In this document: piece after piece, positions 1 through 8,881 of the stretch
Numbering within the stretch: position 1 is the stretch's first letter
Layout: the number at the start of each line of letters is the position of its first letter
Assembly: GCA_025920305.1 (NCBI GenBank)
Contig: JAPDMB010000001.1
Coordinates: 4,817-68,816 of the forward strand
Direction: 5' to 3'
Source: Candidatus Parvarchaeota archaeon
GTDB taxonomy: Archaea > Nanobdellota > Nanobdellia > Parvarchaeales > Parvarchaeaceae
Length of the DNA: 64,000 bases
The notes under the pieces: generated by a model
The model's database searches: none
Told to the model about the DNA's origin: nothing
The model's input: only the letters and a program-made list of their open reading frames with translations
Made by a program: the position numbers and the translations under genes

Positions 1-1
1 A

Positions 2-1558
2 AGCGTGAAGGATCTACAGGTTGAGAGGGATCTTCTGTACGACAGAGTAAAGGACATGAAGCAAGAGGATGAGGGTGAACTCTTAAATAAACTTCATGAA
101 ATTGATAAGCTGGCAGACGCATGCAATAAAGAGAAGGATATCCGGATAAAAGAGATGCATGAGTTGCAGATGAGGATAAGTGTACTTAATGATAGAAAGG
201 GGAAAATAGAGGAAGAACTTAAAAAATACATAAAATATGTGGATGAAATCAGTAAATTAATCAGTGAGAAAAAAGCGGCTCTCGATGAAGCGAAAGTCCT
301 TTTAAGTGATGATGAGATAAACGCAAAAATCGAGCAGATAAAGGAGGTGATATCGGATATCACAGCGGACATGGAGAGGTCTATATCTAGCGGCATCTGC
401 GTGTTCTGTGGATCTAGTATAATAGACAGGCAGCACGTGGAGAAAGAATTCAAAGGGAGAATAAACGGATATAATCAGACCATATCGAAATTACAAGGGT
501 TGAAATCGAATATATCAAAGATCTCCAAGGCCAGTTTAGAGAAGGAGCTATTCTCTTTGGAGAAGGACATGTTGAATGCAAAGACCACCATAGATAATTT
601 AACTAAAGAGTCGGATTCCATACATACAAGCGATCTAAGTTCTCAGCTTGAGAAATTTGAGACGGAACTGGACAAGCTGAAGCAGGAGCAGACAAGCCTT
701 TCCGATGAGAAGCTAGAGATAGCCAGAAAATTGGAGGAGATATCAAAATCAAGGGCATTGTTCATGAAGCTGTCATCCATCGATTCAGAGATAGAACAGC
801 GGTTGAAATTGATAGGAGATAAGGAGTCTAACATCGAAAAGAATAGATCAGATTTGAAGGACCTTAATTTCGATCCATCAATCTACGCAGGGCTTATGGA
901 TGAACTGAAACTCGTAGATGAAGATTATAATAAAGTTATATCGCAGCTAGCCGAGAGCAGAAAGGAGAAAGCGATGCTGGAAGAGAGGAGATCTGAGGAG
1001 AATGCCAGGCTTGAGGAAATAAAGAGCAAGCTAGAGACGAAGGAGAAGGCAAATTCGAAGCTGGTAAAACTCGAAAAGGCGATTAAAATGCTGTCTAATC
1101 TCCGAGAGGATATAAGGAGCATAAGGGAATACGTGAGAAACAGGTTCATAGGCGATTTCAGGTCCTTATTTCAGACAAAATTCTACGAGCTTAGGAATGA
1201 GACTGACTACGCCGTAGACATAGACAACAACTATAATGTTATAATAAAAAGCGACGGCGAAGTCTTTGAGTCAAAAAGCCTCTCCGGAGGGGAAAAAACC
1301 ATAGTGGCTTTGGCTTATAGGATCTCTCTGTCCTCCATAGCTGCGAAGTTGGGCGGGATAAGCCGTAACGAGATATTCATAATGGACGAACCGACGTCCG
1401 GCCTAGATAAAAAAGATGTCTCCTCTTTAGCCGACTCAATAACTAAGATAACTGGCGTGAATCAGATAATAATCGTAACGCACGATGATAACCTTAAGAA
1501 TATAGCCGACAACATGATACGTGTTGAGAAAAAGGAAGGCGTTTCCGTGGTGATTTGA
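2..1558 (+). CDS. rad50: Rad50 double-strand-break repair ATPase, C-terminal part (5' end outside window)
   Basis: Partner of Mre11 in DNA double-strand-break processing. The frame is open to the window edge, so only the C-terminal part is present. Seen: heptad-rich coiled coil, then a CxxC zinc hook (ICVFC, Cys132 and Cys135 counting from the first GTG at base 5), a returning coiled coil, and the C-terminal ABC half with the signature SLSGGEKT and a Walker B motif in FIMDEPTSGLD, followed by a D-loop and a VTHD switch histidine. The N-terminal Walker A lobe must lie upstream. Archaeal rad50 usually follows mre11, herA or nurA, which cannot be seen here. The Rad50 assignment rests on the hook plus the ABC signature; a generic SMC is less likely because the central element is CxxC and not a hinge. 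Confidence 0.93.
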   Translation, partial: SVKDLQVERDLLYDRVKDMKQEDEGELLNKLHEIDKLADACNKEKDIRIKEMHELQMRISVLNDRKGKIEEELKKYIKYVDEISKLISEKKAALDEAKVLLSDDEINAKIEQIKEVISDITADMERSISSGICVFCGSSIIDRQHVEKEFKGRINGYNQTISKLQGLKSNISKISKASLEKELFSLEKDMLNAKTTIDNLTKESDSIHTSDLSSQLEKFETELDKLKQEQTSLSDEKLEIARKLEEISKSRALFMKLSSIDSEIEQRLKLIGDKESNIEKNRSDLKDLNFDPSIYAGLMDELKLVDEDYNKVISQLAESRKEKAMLEERRSEENARLEEIKSKLETKEKANSKLVKLEKAIKMLSNLREDIRSIREYVRNRFIGDFRSLFQTKFYELRNETDYAVDIDNNYNVIIKSDGEVFESKSLSGGEKTIVALAYRISLSSIAAKLGGISRNEIFIMDEPTSGLDKKDVSSLADSITKITGVNQIIIVTHDDNLKNIADNMIRVEKKEGVSVVI

Positions 1559-1596
1559 AGATATAATTATGCTCTAAGCCATATTATTATAGAATT

Positions 1597-2226
1597 ATGA
1601 TAAAAGGCATAGCTTCGGATCTTGATGGTACGCTGTTAGACAGCACGGAACTGATCGCAAGAGCTTGGGAGGAAGCCCTGTCTTCGGAGGGCCTGCCAGC
1701 TGATTACTATGGAATTTTGAAGAGGACCAAGGGGATATCCTCTAAGGACATAATAAAGATGTACAAGGAAAACGCGGGGCCGGAGGATATAAAAAGGATT
1801 AAGGATAAGAGGAGGAAAAATTTTCTTAGGTTGCTGGAAGACAGGAGGGATATCCTTTACCCGGAGACAATCAATGTCATAAGAAAAGTAAAAGAACGCG
1901 GCATAAAGTTCGCCATAGCAACCGGTCTTTCAAGAGATCTCCTGGATCACGTGTTGGATGTAACTGGCTTGTCTTCGATTGTGGATTGCTCTATAAGTGC
2001 AGATGACGTGAGCCGAGGCAAGCCGGAACCGGATATCTTCTTGGAGGCTTTCAGGAGGCTGAATGTGGATCCGAAGGAAGGACTGGTGATTGGCGACAGC
2101 GAAAACGATATAATCCCTGGTAAGAAGATAGGCGCATTTACTGTCTTCATATCAAGGGAAGGCGGGAAGCTCGATATCGCAGATGCAGACATAAGCAATC
2201 TTGAAGAATTGTTCAAATTTCTATAA
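1597..2226 (+). CDS. HAD-superfamily phosphatase (phosphoglycolate phosphatase / beta-PGM-like)
   Basis: Probable cytosolic small-molecule phosphatase of the haloacid dehalogenase superfamily. Motif I is SDLDGTLLDS near residues 7-16 with both catalytic aspartates (Asp8, Asp10). Motif II is IATGLSRD. Motif III/IV is KPEPDIFLEAFRRL followed by VIGDSENDI. A helical cap (C1) lies between motifs I and II, as in phosphoglycolate phosphatase and beta-phosphoglucomutase. The 209-residue length is normal for this group. It starts 38 bases after rad50 and is followed by GAPN, with no clear functional link. Substrate cannot be read from the sequence. Confidence 0.88.
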   Translation: MIKGIASDLDGTLLDSTELIARAWEEALSSEGLPADYYGILKRTKGISSKDIIKMYKENAGPEDIKRIKDKRRKNFLRLLEDRRDILYPETINVIRKVKERGIKFAIATGLSRDLLDHVLDVTGLSSIVDCSISADDVSRGKPEPDIFLEAFRRLNVDPKEGLVIGDSENDIIPGKKIGAFTVFISREGGKLDIADADISNLEELFKFL

Positions 2227-2245
2227 TAGGTGAAAAAAGGAATGG

Positions 2246-2255
2246 CTTAAATATA
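2246..2255 (+). promoter_or_regulatory. TATA box for the GAPN gene (leaderless)
   Basis: CTTAAATATA ends 21 bases before the GAPN ATG. This spacing puts the transcription start at or next to the start codon, and no Shine-Dalgarno sequence is present. The same arrangement recurs in this window at trx, alba, the Roadblock gene and a pilin-like gene. Confidence 0.6.
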
Positions 2256-2275
2256 AGATATGTATAATAATAAAT

Positions 2276-3799
2276 ATGGTGGATATAAAACTCAGTGATA
2301 AGTTCTCAGATATATATATTCCAGGCGAGACCAAGAGATTTAAGATCTTCATCGGCGGTAAATGGGTAGAGACAAAGGACAAGTTCGATCTTATATCACC
2401 AATAGACAGCAGAAAAATGGCTGAAATATCCAGCGCAAGCAAAGAGGATATAGATGCAGCTGTAAAATACGCAGTAGAATCCAAGCATAAGATTAGGGAC
2501 ATGCCGGCTATCGACAGAATTGAACTCATAAACAAATTCAGGCTTGAGCTTGAAAAATATAAGGATGAGATAGTCGATGTGCTGATGAAGGAGGCTGGAA
2601 AAGCCAGGCGTTCTGCGGAGGGAGAATTCAATGCGACGATAGAGAGGATGCGGTTGGGCATGGAAGACTCAAGGAAGATAACAGGCGAATATATTCCAGG
2701 CGATTGGTCAAGCGATACTTCTCAAAAGGTCGCCTTGGTTTTAAGGGAGCCTCTAGGGGTGGTTTTAGGCATATCCCCTTTCAATTATCCATTTTACACC
2801 TCAATGGCAAAGGTCATCCCGGCATTGCTGTCTGGCAATTCAGTCATAATAAAACCTCCAAGTGTGGATCCTATAGCTTTCCTTATGGCAGCTAAGGTGT
2901 TCCAGGACGTAGGCGCCCCGGACGGCATATTCCAGGCTGTCACAGGAAAGGGCGATGTAGCTGGCGATTACCTTACCTCGAATCCAAATATAAATATGAT
3001 AAGCTTCACAGGCAGCACGGATGTCGGCAAACATATAGCTGGAATAGCAGGTCTAAGGAAGACCCACCTTGAATTAGGCGGAAAGGGTACTGCGATAGTA
3101 TTGGAAGACGCTGATCTTGATCTAGCTGCGAGGGAATGCGTAAAAGGCTCCTTGGAACTAGCCGGGCAGAGGTGTGATGCAGTCAGCAGGATTTTAGCCG
3201 TGGACAAGATATATGACAAATTTGTCGAGAAGCTAAAACAGCACCTACAGGATTACAAGTTTGGGAACCCCATTGAATCCCCTGACGTTACGATGGGCCC
3301 GGTGATAAGCAAAAGCGCCGCTAAGAGGATAGATGATCTAGTTAAGGATGCAGTCAGTAAGGGCGCAAAGCTACTAGCTGGAGGCAAATACAATGACTGC
3401 TATTATGAACCTACTTTACTTGTTGACACGCCGTTGAATGCCAAGATAGTCGATGAGGAGACTTTTGGACCGGTTATAACCTTGATAAAGGTGAAAGACA
3501 AGGCAGATGCTATAAATTTGGCTAACCAGTCGCGGTATGGACTTGATTCGAGTGTCTTCACAAATAAATTTTATGATGCTTGGGAGGTGATGAAGGCTTT
3601 GCAAGTAGGCAATGTCACTTTGAATGCCGCCCCATCCCATGGTACCGCTTATTTCCCATTTGGCGGCGTAAAAGACTCAGGCAGCGGGAAAGAAGGGGTA
3701 GGATACAGCATAGATGAGATGACCTATACAAAGACGATAGTCTTCAATTTAGCGCCTGGAAACTTAGGCAAGAGATACACCGGTCAGTTTAAAGATTGA
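2276..3799 (+). CDS. gapN: NADP-dependent non-phosphorylating glyceraldehyde-3-phosphate dehydrogenase (GAPN-like aldehyde dehydrogenase)
   Basis: Oxidises glyceraldehyde-3-phosphate directly to 3-phosphoglycerate without making ATP. Aldehyde dehydrogenase fold, 507 residues. The general-base glutamate is in HLELGGKG (Glu266) and the catalytic cysteine in AGQRCDAVSR (Cys300). The cofactor loop FTGSTDVGK and the C-terminal FGGVKDSGSGKEG are present. The GQRCDA context is like that of crenarchaeal and Thermoplasma-type GAPN enzymes. Phosphoglycerate mutase, enolase and pyruvate kinase elsewhere in this window complete the route to pyruvate, which supports GAPN. Other aldehyde dehydrogenases, for example lactaldehyde or succinate-semialdehyde type, cannot be ruled out by reading alone. 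Confidence 0.82.
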   Translation: MVDIKLSDKFSDIYIPGETKRFKIFIGGKWVETKDKFDLISPIDSRKMAEISSASKEDIDAAVKYAVESKHKIRDMPAIDRIELINKFRLELEKYKDEIVDVLMKEAGKARRSAEGEFNATIERMRLGMEDSRKITGEYIPGDWSSDTSQKVALVLREPLGVVLGISPFNYPFYTSMAKVIPALLSGNSVIIKPPSVDPIAFLMAAKVFQDVGAPDGIFQAVTGKGDVAGDYLTSNPNINMISFTGSTDVGKHIAGIAGLRKTHLELGGKGTAIVLEDADLDLAARECVKGSLELAGQRCDAVSRILAVDKIYDKFVEKLKQHLQDYKFGNPIESPDVTMGPVISKSAAKRIDDLVKDAVSKGAKLLAGGKYNDCYYEPTLLVDTPLNAKIVDEETFGPVITLIKVKDKADAINLANQSRYGLDSSVFTNKFYDAWEVMKALQVGNVTLNAAPSHGTAYFPFGGVKDSGSGKEGVGYSIDEMTYTKTIVFNLAPGNLGKRYTGQFKD

Positions 3800-3864
3800 G
3801 TTTAAAGGTTCTAAAACATTATATTCTTGAGATGATATTATAATATAAGTGTAAGGTTAGGGGA

Positions 3865-4272
3865 ATGGAGCGTTCTGACTTGAAGCAGGAAGCGCGGAAA
3901 TTGGCCTTAAGCGAGGTCTCTAGAAAAGAAGCAGCTTCGAGGCTAGGTTTGAAATACTGGACGGTATATTTTTGGACAAAGGACCTAAAGATACCACGGC
4001 ATAGGGACACAAGCAAGCAGAAGAGGATACTGGATAAGATCATTAGCGACGGGTTTTATATCGCGAATGGAACAGACGATTTAAACACTTTGAGAATCAT
4101 GAAGGAGAGAAAGGGTATAAGGATAGTTTCCGCTGAGAATACCCACATCGGCTTCTTAAAAGGCAACGAGGAGAAAGCCTTCAACGGTTTAATAAACTAT
4201 AGAGGATTGAGTGGCGCTAACCACCAGAGATTAAATGAGATAAGAAAAGCGTTCGGGATCAAACCGCAGTGA
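3865..4272 (+). CDS. Helix-turn-helix protein of unknown function
   Basis: A 135-residue basic protein not recognised by name. An HTH is visible around residues 18-42: SRKEAASRLGLKYWTVYFW reads as two helices with a turn at GLK. The C-terminal half (IRIVSAENTHIGFLKG, then LSGANHQRLNEIRKAFG) is well ordered, with no membrane segment. It lies between GAPN and the thermosome gene, both on the same strand. It could be a transcription factor or part of a homing or mobile protein; no catalytic motif was seen. Confidence 0.65.
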   Translation: MERSDLKQEARKLALSEVSRKEAASRLGLKYWTVYFWTKDLKIPRHRDTSKQKRILDKIISDGFYIANGTDDLNTLRIMKERKGIRIVSAENTHIGFLKGNEEKAFNGLINYRGLSGANHQRLNEIRKAFGIKPQ

Positions 4273-4310
4273 AATTTAAAGCTTTGTCTGGGATTTTTCT
4301 GTTCATTTCG

Positions 4311-4323
4311 TTAAATATAAATA
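4311..4323 (+). promoter_or_regulatory. Promoter element of the thermosome gene
   Basis: TTAAATATAAATA is a strong archaeal TATA match. It lies about 80 bases before the thermosome ATG, so this transcript would have a leader of roughly 55 bases. That leader carries a good Shine-Dalgarno sequence (AGGAGGT, 4391-4397), unlike the leaderless genes around it. A second AT-rich element, ATATAAATA, follows at about 4346-4354. Confidence 0.5.
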
Positions 4324-4401
4324 GTAGGAAATCAGATATAGTATCATATAAATAAAATAGATTGGACTTTTGGAAGTCTGATATTTTGGTAGGAGGTAAT
4401 T

Positions 4402-6045
4402 ATGGCAGAAGCAGTACAACCAATTTTCATCTTGCCCGAGGGGTACACCAGGACCACAGGTAAGGATGCGCAGAGGAACAACATAGCATCAGCTAAAGCC
4501 GTTGCAGCGGCCGTCAAATCTACTTTAGGGCCAAGAGGCATGGATAAGATGCTAGTTGACAATCTCGGCGACATAACTATAACAAACGACGGTGTGACCG
4601 TCCTGAAGAGCATGGAGGTGGATAACCCCGCTGCGAAGATGATAGTGGAGGTCGCAAAAGCCCAGGAGGAGGAAGTGGGAGACGGAACTACTACAGCGGT
4701 GATCCTCGCCGGTGAACTGCTCAAAAATGCTGAAGCTTTGCTGGATCAGGGGATCCACTCAAGTTTGATAAATAGAGGTTATAGACTAGCTGCAGCAAAA
4801 GCGCAGGAAACCCTTGATGAGATAAAGGTGAAGTTGGATATCAACAATAAAGAAGACCTCAGAAAAATAGTTAGGACTGCGATAATAAGCAAGAACATAA
4901 GCGGGGATGAGACCCTTCTGAATTTGATAGTCGACGCTATAATGTATGTAAAGGATGCGAATGATAAAAAAGAGGTTGATATAGACGATATCAAAATAGA
5001 GAAGAAGGTCGGCGGCGGCTTATCTGATTCTAAGCTTATAAAAGGTATTGTAATTGAGAAAGAGAAAGTGCATCCAGACATGCCGAACGAGATTAGGAAC
5101 GCTAAAATTGCACTGTTGAACCTAGCTTTAGAGATCGAGAAGACAAATATCGACGCGCAGTTAAGGATAGATAAGCCAGAGCAGCTGCAGGCTTTCTTAG
5201 GCGAAGAGGAGAAGATGTTTAAGGAGATGGTTGATAAGGTTAAAGCCTCCGGCGCGAATGTCGTAGTGTGCCAAAAAGGTATAGATGATACTGCGCAGTT
5301 TTTCCTATCAAAAGCCCACATATTGGCTTTCAGAAGGGTCTCTGAAAGCGATATGAAGAAAATAGGCAAGGCAACTGGGGCAAAGGTAGTATCCACATTA
5401 AGTGAGTTAGAACCAGGCGCTTTAGGCGAAGCTGGGTACGTGCATACTGAGAAAATTGGGGGAGAGGACATGGCTATAATTGAAGAGTGCAAGAACCCGA
5501 AGGCCGTCACACTCCTTTTGAGGGGCGGGACGGAGCACGTTGTGGATGAGGCTAAGAGAGCTGTGGAGGACAGCCTTGGAGACTTGAAGGCATTAATAGA
5601 GAGCGGTGGCAGCGTCGTTGCTGGCGGCGGCGCATGCGAGATGGAAGTCTCTAAGAAACTTAAGGACTTTGCTGCAACCTTGGAAGGAAGAGAGCAGCTT
5701 GCTGTCGATGCCTTTGCAGATTCTCTGGAGATAATTCCAAAGACATTGGCTGAGAATGCAGGTATGGACCCTATAGATATATTAGTAGATCTAAGGGCCG
5801 AGCACAAGAAAGGAAACACTTGGGCTGGTGTAGACCTGTCAGATATTTCGCAGCCGAAGGTTGCAGATATGCTTAAAGCCAGTGTATTGGAACCGGTCAA
5901 TGTGAAGAAACAGGCCATAAAAAGTTCGAGTGAAGTGGCGATAATGATATTAAAGATAGACGATATAATCGCTGCAGGTAAATCTGCGAATCAGTCTGCG
6001 CAGCCACCAGCCGGTGGAGGGTACGGCGGCGGATACGGTGATTAA
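4402..6045 (+). CDS. thsA: Thermosome (group II chaperonin) subunit
   Basis: ATP-driven cytosolic chaperonin forming a double-ring cage. Full length at 547 residues. Seen: N-terminal [15 protein letters not shown], the equatorial ATP-binding loops [10 protein letters not shown] and [10 protein letters not shown], the GDGTTTAV motif with the catalytic aspartate near residue 94, and the C-terminal equatorial [13 protein letters not shown]. The C-terminal tail is Gly/Tyr-rich ([10 protein letters not shown]) where many thermosomes have Gly/Met repeats. It begins after a strong AGGAGGT. It is followed 2 bases later by an Lsm gene, suggesting co-transcription with Lsm and eL37. Confidence 0.97.
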   Translation: MAEAVQPIFILPEGYTRTTGKDAQRNNIASAKAVAAAVKSTLGPRGMDKMLVDNLGDITITNDGVTVLKSMEVDNPAAKMIVEVAKAQEEEVGDGTTTAVILAGELLKNAEALLDQGIHSSLINRGYRLAAAKAQETLDEIKVKLDINNKEDLRKIVRTAIISKNISGDETLLNLIVDAIMYVKDANDKKEVDIDDIKIEKKVGGGLSDSKLIKGIVIEKEKVHPDMPNEIRNAKIALLNLALEIEKTNIDAQLRIDKPEQLQAFLGEEEKMFKEMVDKVKASGANVVVCQKGIDDTAQFFLSKAHILAFRRVSESDMKKIGKATGAKVVSTLSELEPGALGEAGYVHTEKIGGEDMAIIEECKNPKAVTLLLRGGTEHVVDEAKRAVEDSLGDLKALIESGGSVVAGGGACEMEVSKKLKDFAATLEGREQLAVDAFADSLEIIPKTLAENAGMDPIDILVDLRAEHKKGNTWAGVDLSDISQPKVADMLKASVLEPVNVKKQAIKSSSEVAIMILKIDDIIAAGKSANQSAQPPAGGGYGGGYGD

Positions 6046-6047
6046 GG

Positions 6048-6278
6048 ATGAGCGAGAATGCACGGCCGTTGGACCTGCTCAACAGCGCAAAGGGTAAGAA
6101 TATCCTTGTGGAGCTTAAGAATGGCCATTCCATATCTGGGAAGCTGATCACTTTCGATGTTCATATAAACCTGACTCTGGAGAACGCTGAAGACAAGGTC
6201 AATGGAGAGGTCGTAAGAAAGCTTGGTTACCTCTTCATAAAAGGTGATACGGTGGTGTTAGTTTCCCCTACTTTATGA
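6048..6278 (+). CDS. Lsm/Sm-like archaeal protein (SmAP)
   Basis: RNA-binding Sm-fold protein that forms heptameric rings. 76 residues, normal for archaeal SmAP. The Sm1 motif is in GHSISGKLITFDVHINLTLE, including the FDxHxNL signature, and the Sm2 motif is FIKGDTVVLVSP, the counterpart of IRGxNI. It starts 2 bases after the thermosome stop and overlaps eL37 by 4 bases (ATGA). The Lsm-eL37 pair is a well-known archaeal gene order and supports both calls. Confidence 0.93.
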   Translation: MSENARPLDLLNSAKGKNILVELKNGHSISGKLITFDVHINLTLENAEDKVNGEVVRKLGYLFIKGDTVVLVSPTL

Positions 6279-6457
6279 GCACGGCATCGATGGGTTTGCA
6301 CAACAGGAAGAATCCGCACGTCAGATGCAGGAGATGCGGTAAATATTCATATAACGCTAGAAAGCATCGCTGCTCCCATTGCGGATACGGTGAGACCTCC
6401 AAACTTCGAAATTATTCCTGGCTGAATAAGGACATAAATGGGAGAAGGAAAAATTAG
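6275..6457 (+). CDS. rpl37e: Ribosomal protein eL37
   Basis: Small zinc-binding protein of the large ribosomal subunit. 60 residues with two CxxC knuckles: CRRCGKYSYNARKHRCSHCG. It is rich in Arg, Lys and His with the typical NYSWLN segment at the C-terminus. It overlaps Lsm by ATGA, so translation is probably coupled. It ends 5 bases from the convergent TrpRS stop. Confidence 0.95.
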   Translation: MSTASMGLHNRKNPHVRCRRCGKYSYNARKHRCSHCGYGETSKLRNYSWLNKDINGRRKN

Positions 6458-6461
6458 AAAT

Positions 6462-7628
6462 TTATCCCTTATTTTCCCTTTTAAGTTGGTCTCTTAGTTT
6501 CTCCTCGTCAAACATAAACTTATCTAGGTCATCTTTTACTTTCTCTCGGTTCTTCCTAATCTGTTCAAGTACTCTATTTATGGTGTCAGCTGCTATCTCT
6601 TTCATCTCTCCGCTGGTTATCTCCCCCCGGCTGTATTCTTCCCTTATCTTATCTATCTTATCAGCATCGTCTTCCAATGTCATGAATGAATTGAATGCAA
6701 AGTCGACTTCTATGTTGGCTCCATACTTTTTCTGCTCCTCTAGCGTGTCCCTTCCGCCGGAGAAGGCATATTTCATCAGTTTCCTTTTAACTGTCTTTTC
6801 ATCGTCGTCCAAGAATATGCCGGTCATCTCATCGGACGAGGACATTTTCGTAGTCTGGCCTCTAAGTGCCGGTATGAATTTTGACATTATGGAAGCGGGT
6901 TTTTCAAAGCCTAATTTAGGGAGGACATCTCTGGCAACCCTGAAGTACGGATCTTGGTCTATGGCATATGGTATAAGGCAGTTATACCTCTCTCCGCTTA
7001 ACGCAGAAAGCAGAAATGCAGGCACGATCTGGATGGAAGGGAAGAACAGTTTGCCGATATTGTCAGAATCGTTCACTCCGAAGACGGCTTTTATTGTAGA
7101 TACAGTCACCTTCTTTGCAACATCCGTGGCATAGTAATACAATGTTTTAGCGGATTGATAGTCCGCTATAACGTGAGTCTTCTCGGGTTTGAAGCCCAGG
7201 CTTAGAATACTTATTATATTATCCTCTTTTATCCTCTCCACTTCTTCCTTTGTCAGTTTTTCTTTGACCATGAACTTCTCATCATCTGTAATCTGTATCA
7301 GTAAATGTACATCAAATTTGTCCTGCAGCCATTTGGTGAATCTAAACGGTATCAGGTGGCCTATATGCATCTTGCCGGAAGGCCCTCTGCCTGTGTAAAG
7401 ATAGAATTTCTCGTTTTTCTTGTATCCGTCCAAAAGGCTATCCAAGTTTCTATGCGCATAGAATAGTCTGTTTTTTAGATATGGATGCAGGTCTTTGGTA
7501 TAAGATTTGATTTTTTCGAGTATCTTATCATCTATGAGGGATGCGCCGAATCTTTGCACAAGTTTTGAGTAAGCAGCTTCGTCTAGCCTTCCGCTTACTT
7601 CCCATGGCGTTACATTCAGTTCTTCCAT
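6462..7628 (-). CDS. trpS: Tryptophanyl-tRNA synthetase
   Basis: Class I synthetase charging tRNA-Trp. 388 residues, of the archaeal/eukaryotic type. Visible: GRGPSGKMHIGHLIPF with the HIGH motif at residues 88-91, QITDDEKF after it, and a KMSSS loop (TKMSSSDEM) about two thirds along. The GRGPS-MHIGH context separates it from TyrRS. The C-terminal 60 residues form a charged helical anticodon-binding tail. It is convergent with eL37, and its 5' end faces the RHH/PAPS-reductase promoter. Confidence 0.95.
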   Translation of the reverse strand: MEELNVTPWEVSGRLDEAAYSKLVQRFGASLIDDKILEKIKSYTKDLHPYLKNRLFYAHRNLDSLLDGYKKNEKFYLYTGRGPSGKMHIGHLIPFRFTKWLQDKFDVHLLIQITDDEKFMVKEKLTKEEVERIKEDNIISILSLGFKPEKTHVIADYQSAKTLYYYATDVAKKVTVSTIKAVFGVNDSDNIGKLFFPSIQIVPAFLLSALSGERYNCLIPYAIDQDPYFRVARDVLPKLGFEKPASIMSKFIPALRGQTTKMSSSDEMTGIFLDDDEKTVKRKLMKYAFSGGRDTLEEQKKYGANIEVDFAFNSFMTLEDDADKIDKIREEYSRGEITSGEMKEIAADTINRVLEQIRKNREKVKDDLDKFMFDEEKLRDQLKRENKG

Positions 7629-7717
7629 GCTCTAATATATCTTTGTCTCGTATTAAAGTTTTAGAGTATTTTCCCCTGATTTTATATGTGCTCACAAACT
7701 TTTTTCGAACGGAAAAG

Positions 7718-7725
7718 TATTTATA
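7718..7725 (+). promoter_or_regulatory. TATA box for the RHH/PAPS-reductase operon
   Basis: TATTTATA ends 29 bases before the ATG at 7754, so the transcript should start inside or just after the palindrome at 7729-7754. A factor bound to that palindrome would cover the initiation site. Confidence 0.6.
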
Positions 7726-7728
7726 CTC

Positions 7729-7754
7729 TAATTACATATAATTATATGTAATTA
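7729..7754 (+). promoter_or_regulatory. Perfect 26-bp palindrome, probable operator of the RHH regulator
   Basis: The half-site is TAATTACATATAA, followed directly by its exact reverse complement with no spacer. The last base is the A of the RHH gene's start codon. It lies just downstream of the TATA box. A dimer or tetramer of the adjacent ribbon-helix-helix protein is the obvious ligand, giving autoregulation of the two-gene operon. The symmetry is seen directly; the ligand is inferred. Confidence 0.6.
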
Positions 7755-7990
7755 TGGAAAGGAAAGGCGCGGGATATAATAGCAGCAAAAAATTCACAAC
7801 GGTTTCTCTGCCGAAGCCATTGGCAGTCAAGCTCAATAAGATAATAAGTGGGACAGGGTTTACCTCCTTATCCAGCTTTGTTGAGTATGTTATGAGGGAG
7901 ATAGTTGTGAACGAAATGGAAGGAAGTAAAGGTAAGAACGTAGACGTTTCAGACGTCGAAGAAAAACTAAGGAGGTTGGGATATCTATGA
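7754..7990 (+). CDS. Ribbon-helix-helix (CopG/MetJ-fold) regulator
   Basis: A 78-residue probable DNA-binding repressor. After a short basic N-terminus the strand KFTTVSLPKPLAVKLN, helix 1 and helix 2 (SLSSFVEYVMREIV) form a classic RHH domain at residues 12-51, with the FTSLSSFV turn. The remaining 25 residues are charged and helical. Its start codon abuts a perfect 26-bp palindrome, and it overlaps the following PAPS-reductase-family gene by 4 bases. It therefore probably controls its own operon. The effector is unknown; sulfur or nucleotide status is only a guess from the neighbour. Confidence 0.8.
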   Translation: MERKGAGYNSSKKFTTVSLPKPLAVKLNKIISGTGFTSLSSFVEYVMREIVVNEMEGSKGKNVDVSDVEEKLRRLGYL

Positions 7991-8823
7991 ATTTGGAAAA
8001 AAACAGGGATTCAATGCATCCGAATAGAATAGAGGGCGGGTTATCGCTGGATGCTAAGGAAAGTATAGCCAAGATAGTGATAGAAGATGCCCTTAAGAGA
8101 TTCAAGAGGCCTACTGTGGTCTGGAGCGCAGGTAAGGATAGTACCGTCGTGCTGGATCTAGTATTGAAGGTGTGCAAAAAAATTGGAGTGAGTAATCCCC
8201 CTGCTTTATTTATAGATCACGGCCAGCATTATGATGAGACGATGAAGATGCTTTCGGACGTAAGCAACAGATGGAAGTTCAAATTGATATATGCCAGGAA
8301 CGAGAACGTGCTTAAAAACGTTGATAAAAATAACAAAATTAAGGTAAAATCTTTGGATAAGAAGAACCAGGAGGAGGTAAGTCGTATAGGTTTTAAGGGC
8401 GAGGAGTTTGAATATGGGTTGGAAACAGAGGTAGGCAATCATCTTCTTAAGACGGTGGCGATGAATGATGCTATAGAAAAATACCGGTTCGATGCCCTGT
8501 TCACAGGGATCAGATGGGATGAAAATGAAGCAAGATCCAGGGAGGTATTTATAAGCCCAAGAGCATATCCAGAGCATGTACGTGTTCAGCCGATACTCCC
8601 ATTTACCGAAAGAAATGTCTGGGAGTATATATTTAAGTATAACTTACCGGTGCATCCCCTCTATAAACAAGGCTATCGTTCGATAGACGGCAAATTCGAT
8701 TCAAAGAAGACAAGCGATTTACCGGCCTGGGAGCAGGATCTTGAGAATACAAGGGAGAGGGCTGGCAGGTCCCAGGACAAAGAAGGTGTGATGGAGAAGC
8801 TTAGGCTTTTCGGTTACATGTGA
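7987..8823 (+). CDS. PAPS reductase / ATP sulfurylase subunit 2 (CysD)-like PP-loop protein
   Basis: Adenine-nucleotide alpha-hydrolase fold with the PP-loop SAGKDS at residues 47-52. Further family features are FTGIRWDENEARS, RVQPILPFTERNVWEYI and HPLYKQGYRSI, and the tail ERAGRSQDKEGVMEKL resembles the CysD C-terminus. 278 residues. It may handle sulfate activation or reduction or another adenylation reaction. No CysN/CysH partner is in the window, so the reaction is uncertain. It is translationally coupled to the RHH regulator by a 4-base overlap. Confidence 0.85.
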   Translation: MNLEKNRDSMHPNRIEGGLSLDAKESIAKIVIEDALKRFKRPTVVWSAGKDSTVVLDLVLKVCKKIGVSNPPALFIDHGQHYDETMKMLSDVSNRWKFKLIYARNENVLKNVDKNNKIKVKSLDKKNQEEVSRIGFKGEEFEYGLETEVGNHLLKTVAMNDAIEKYRFDALFTGIRWDENEARSREVFISPRAYPEHVRVQPILPFTERNVWEYIFKYNLPVHPLYKQGYRSIDGKFDSKKTSDLPAWEQDLENTRERAGRSQDKEGVMEKLRLFGYM

Positions 8824-8881
8824 ACCTTCTAGATAGCGGAACATATATATTAAATTGAAACATTAGATACTAAGTACTGGT

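Noticed and set aside
4779..5918. Long minus-strand open frame (379 codons) antisense to the thermosome
   Set aside because: It is a Ser/Ala/Leu-rich shadow of a strongly conserved chaperonin gene, with no motifs and no promoter.
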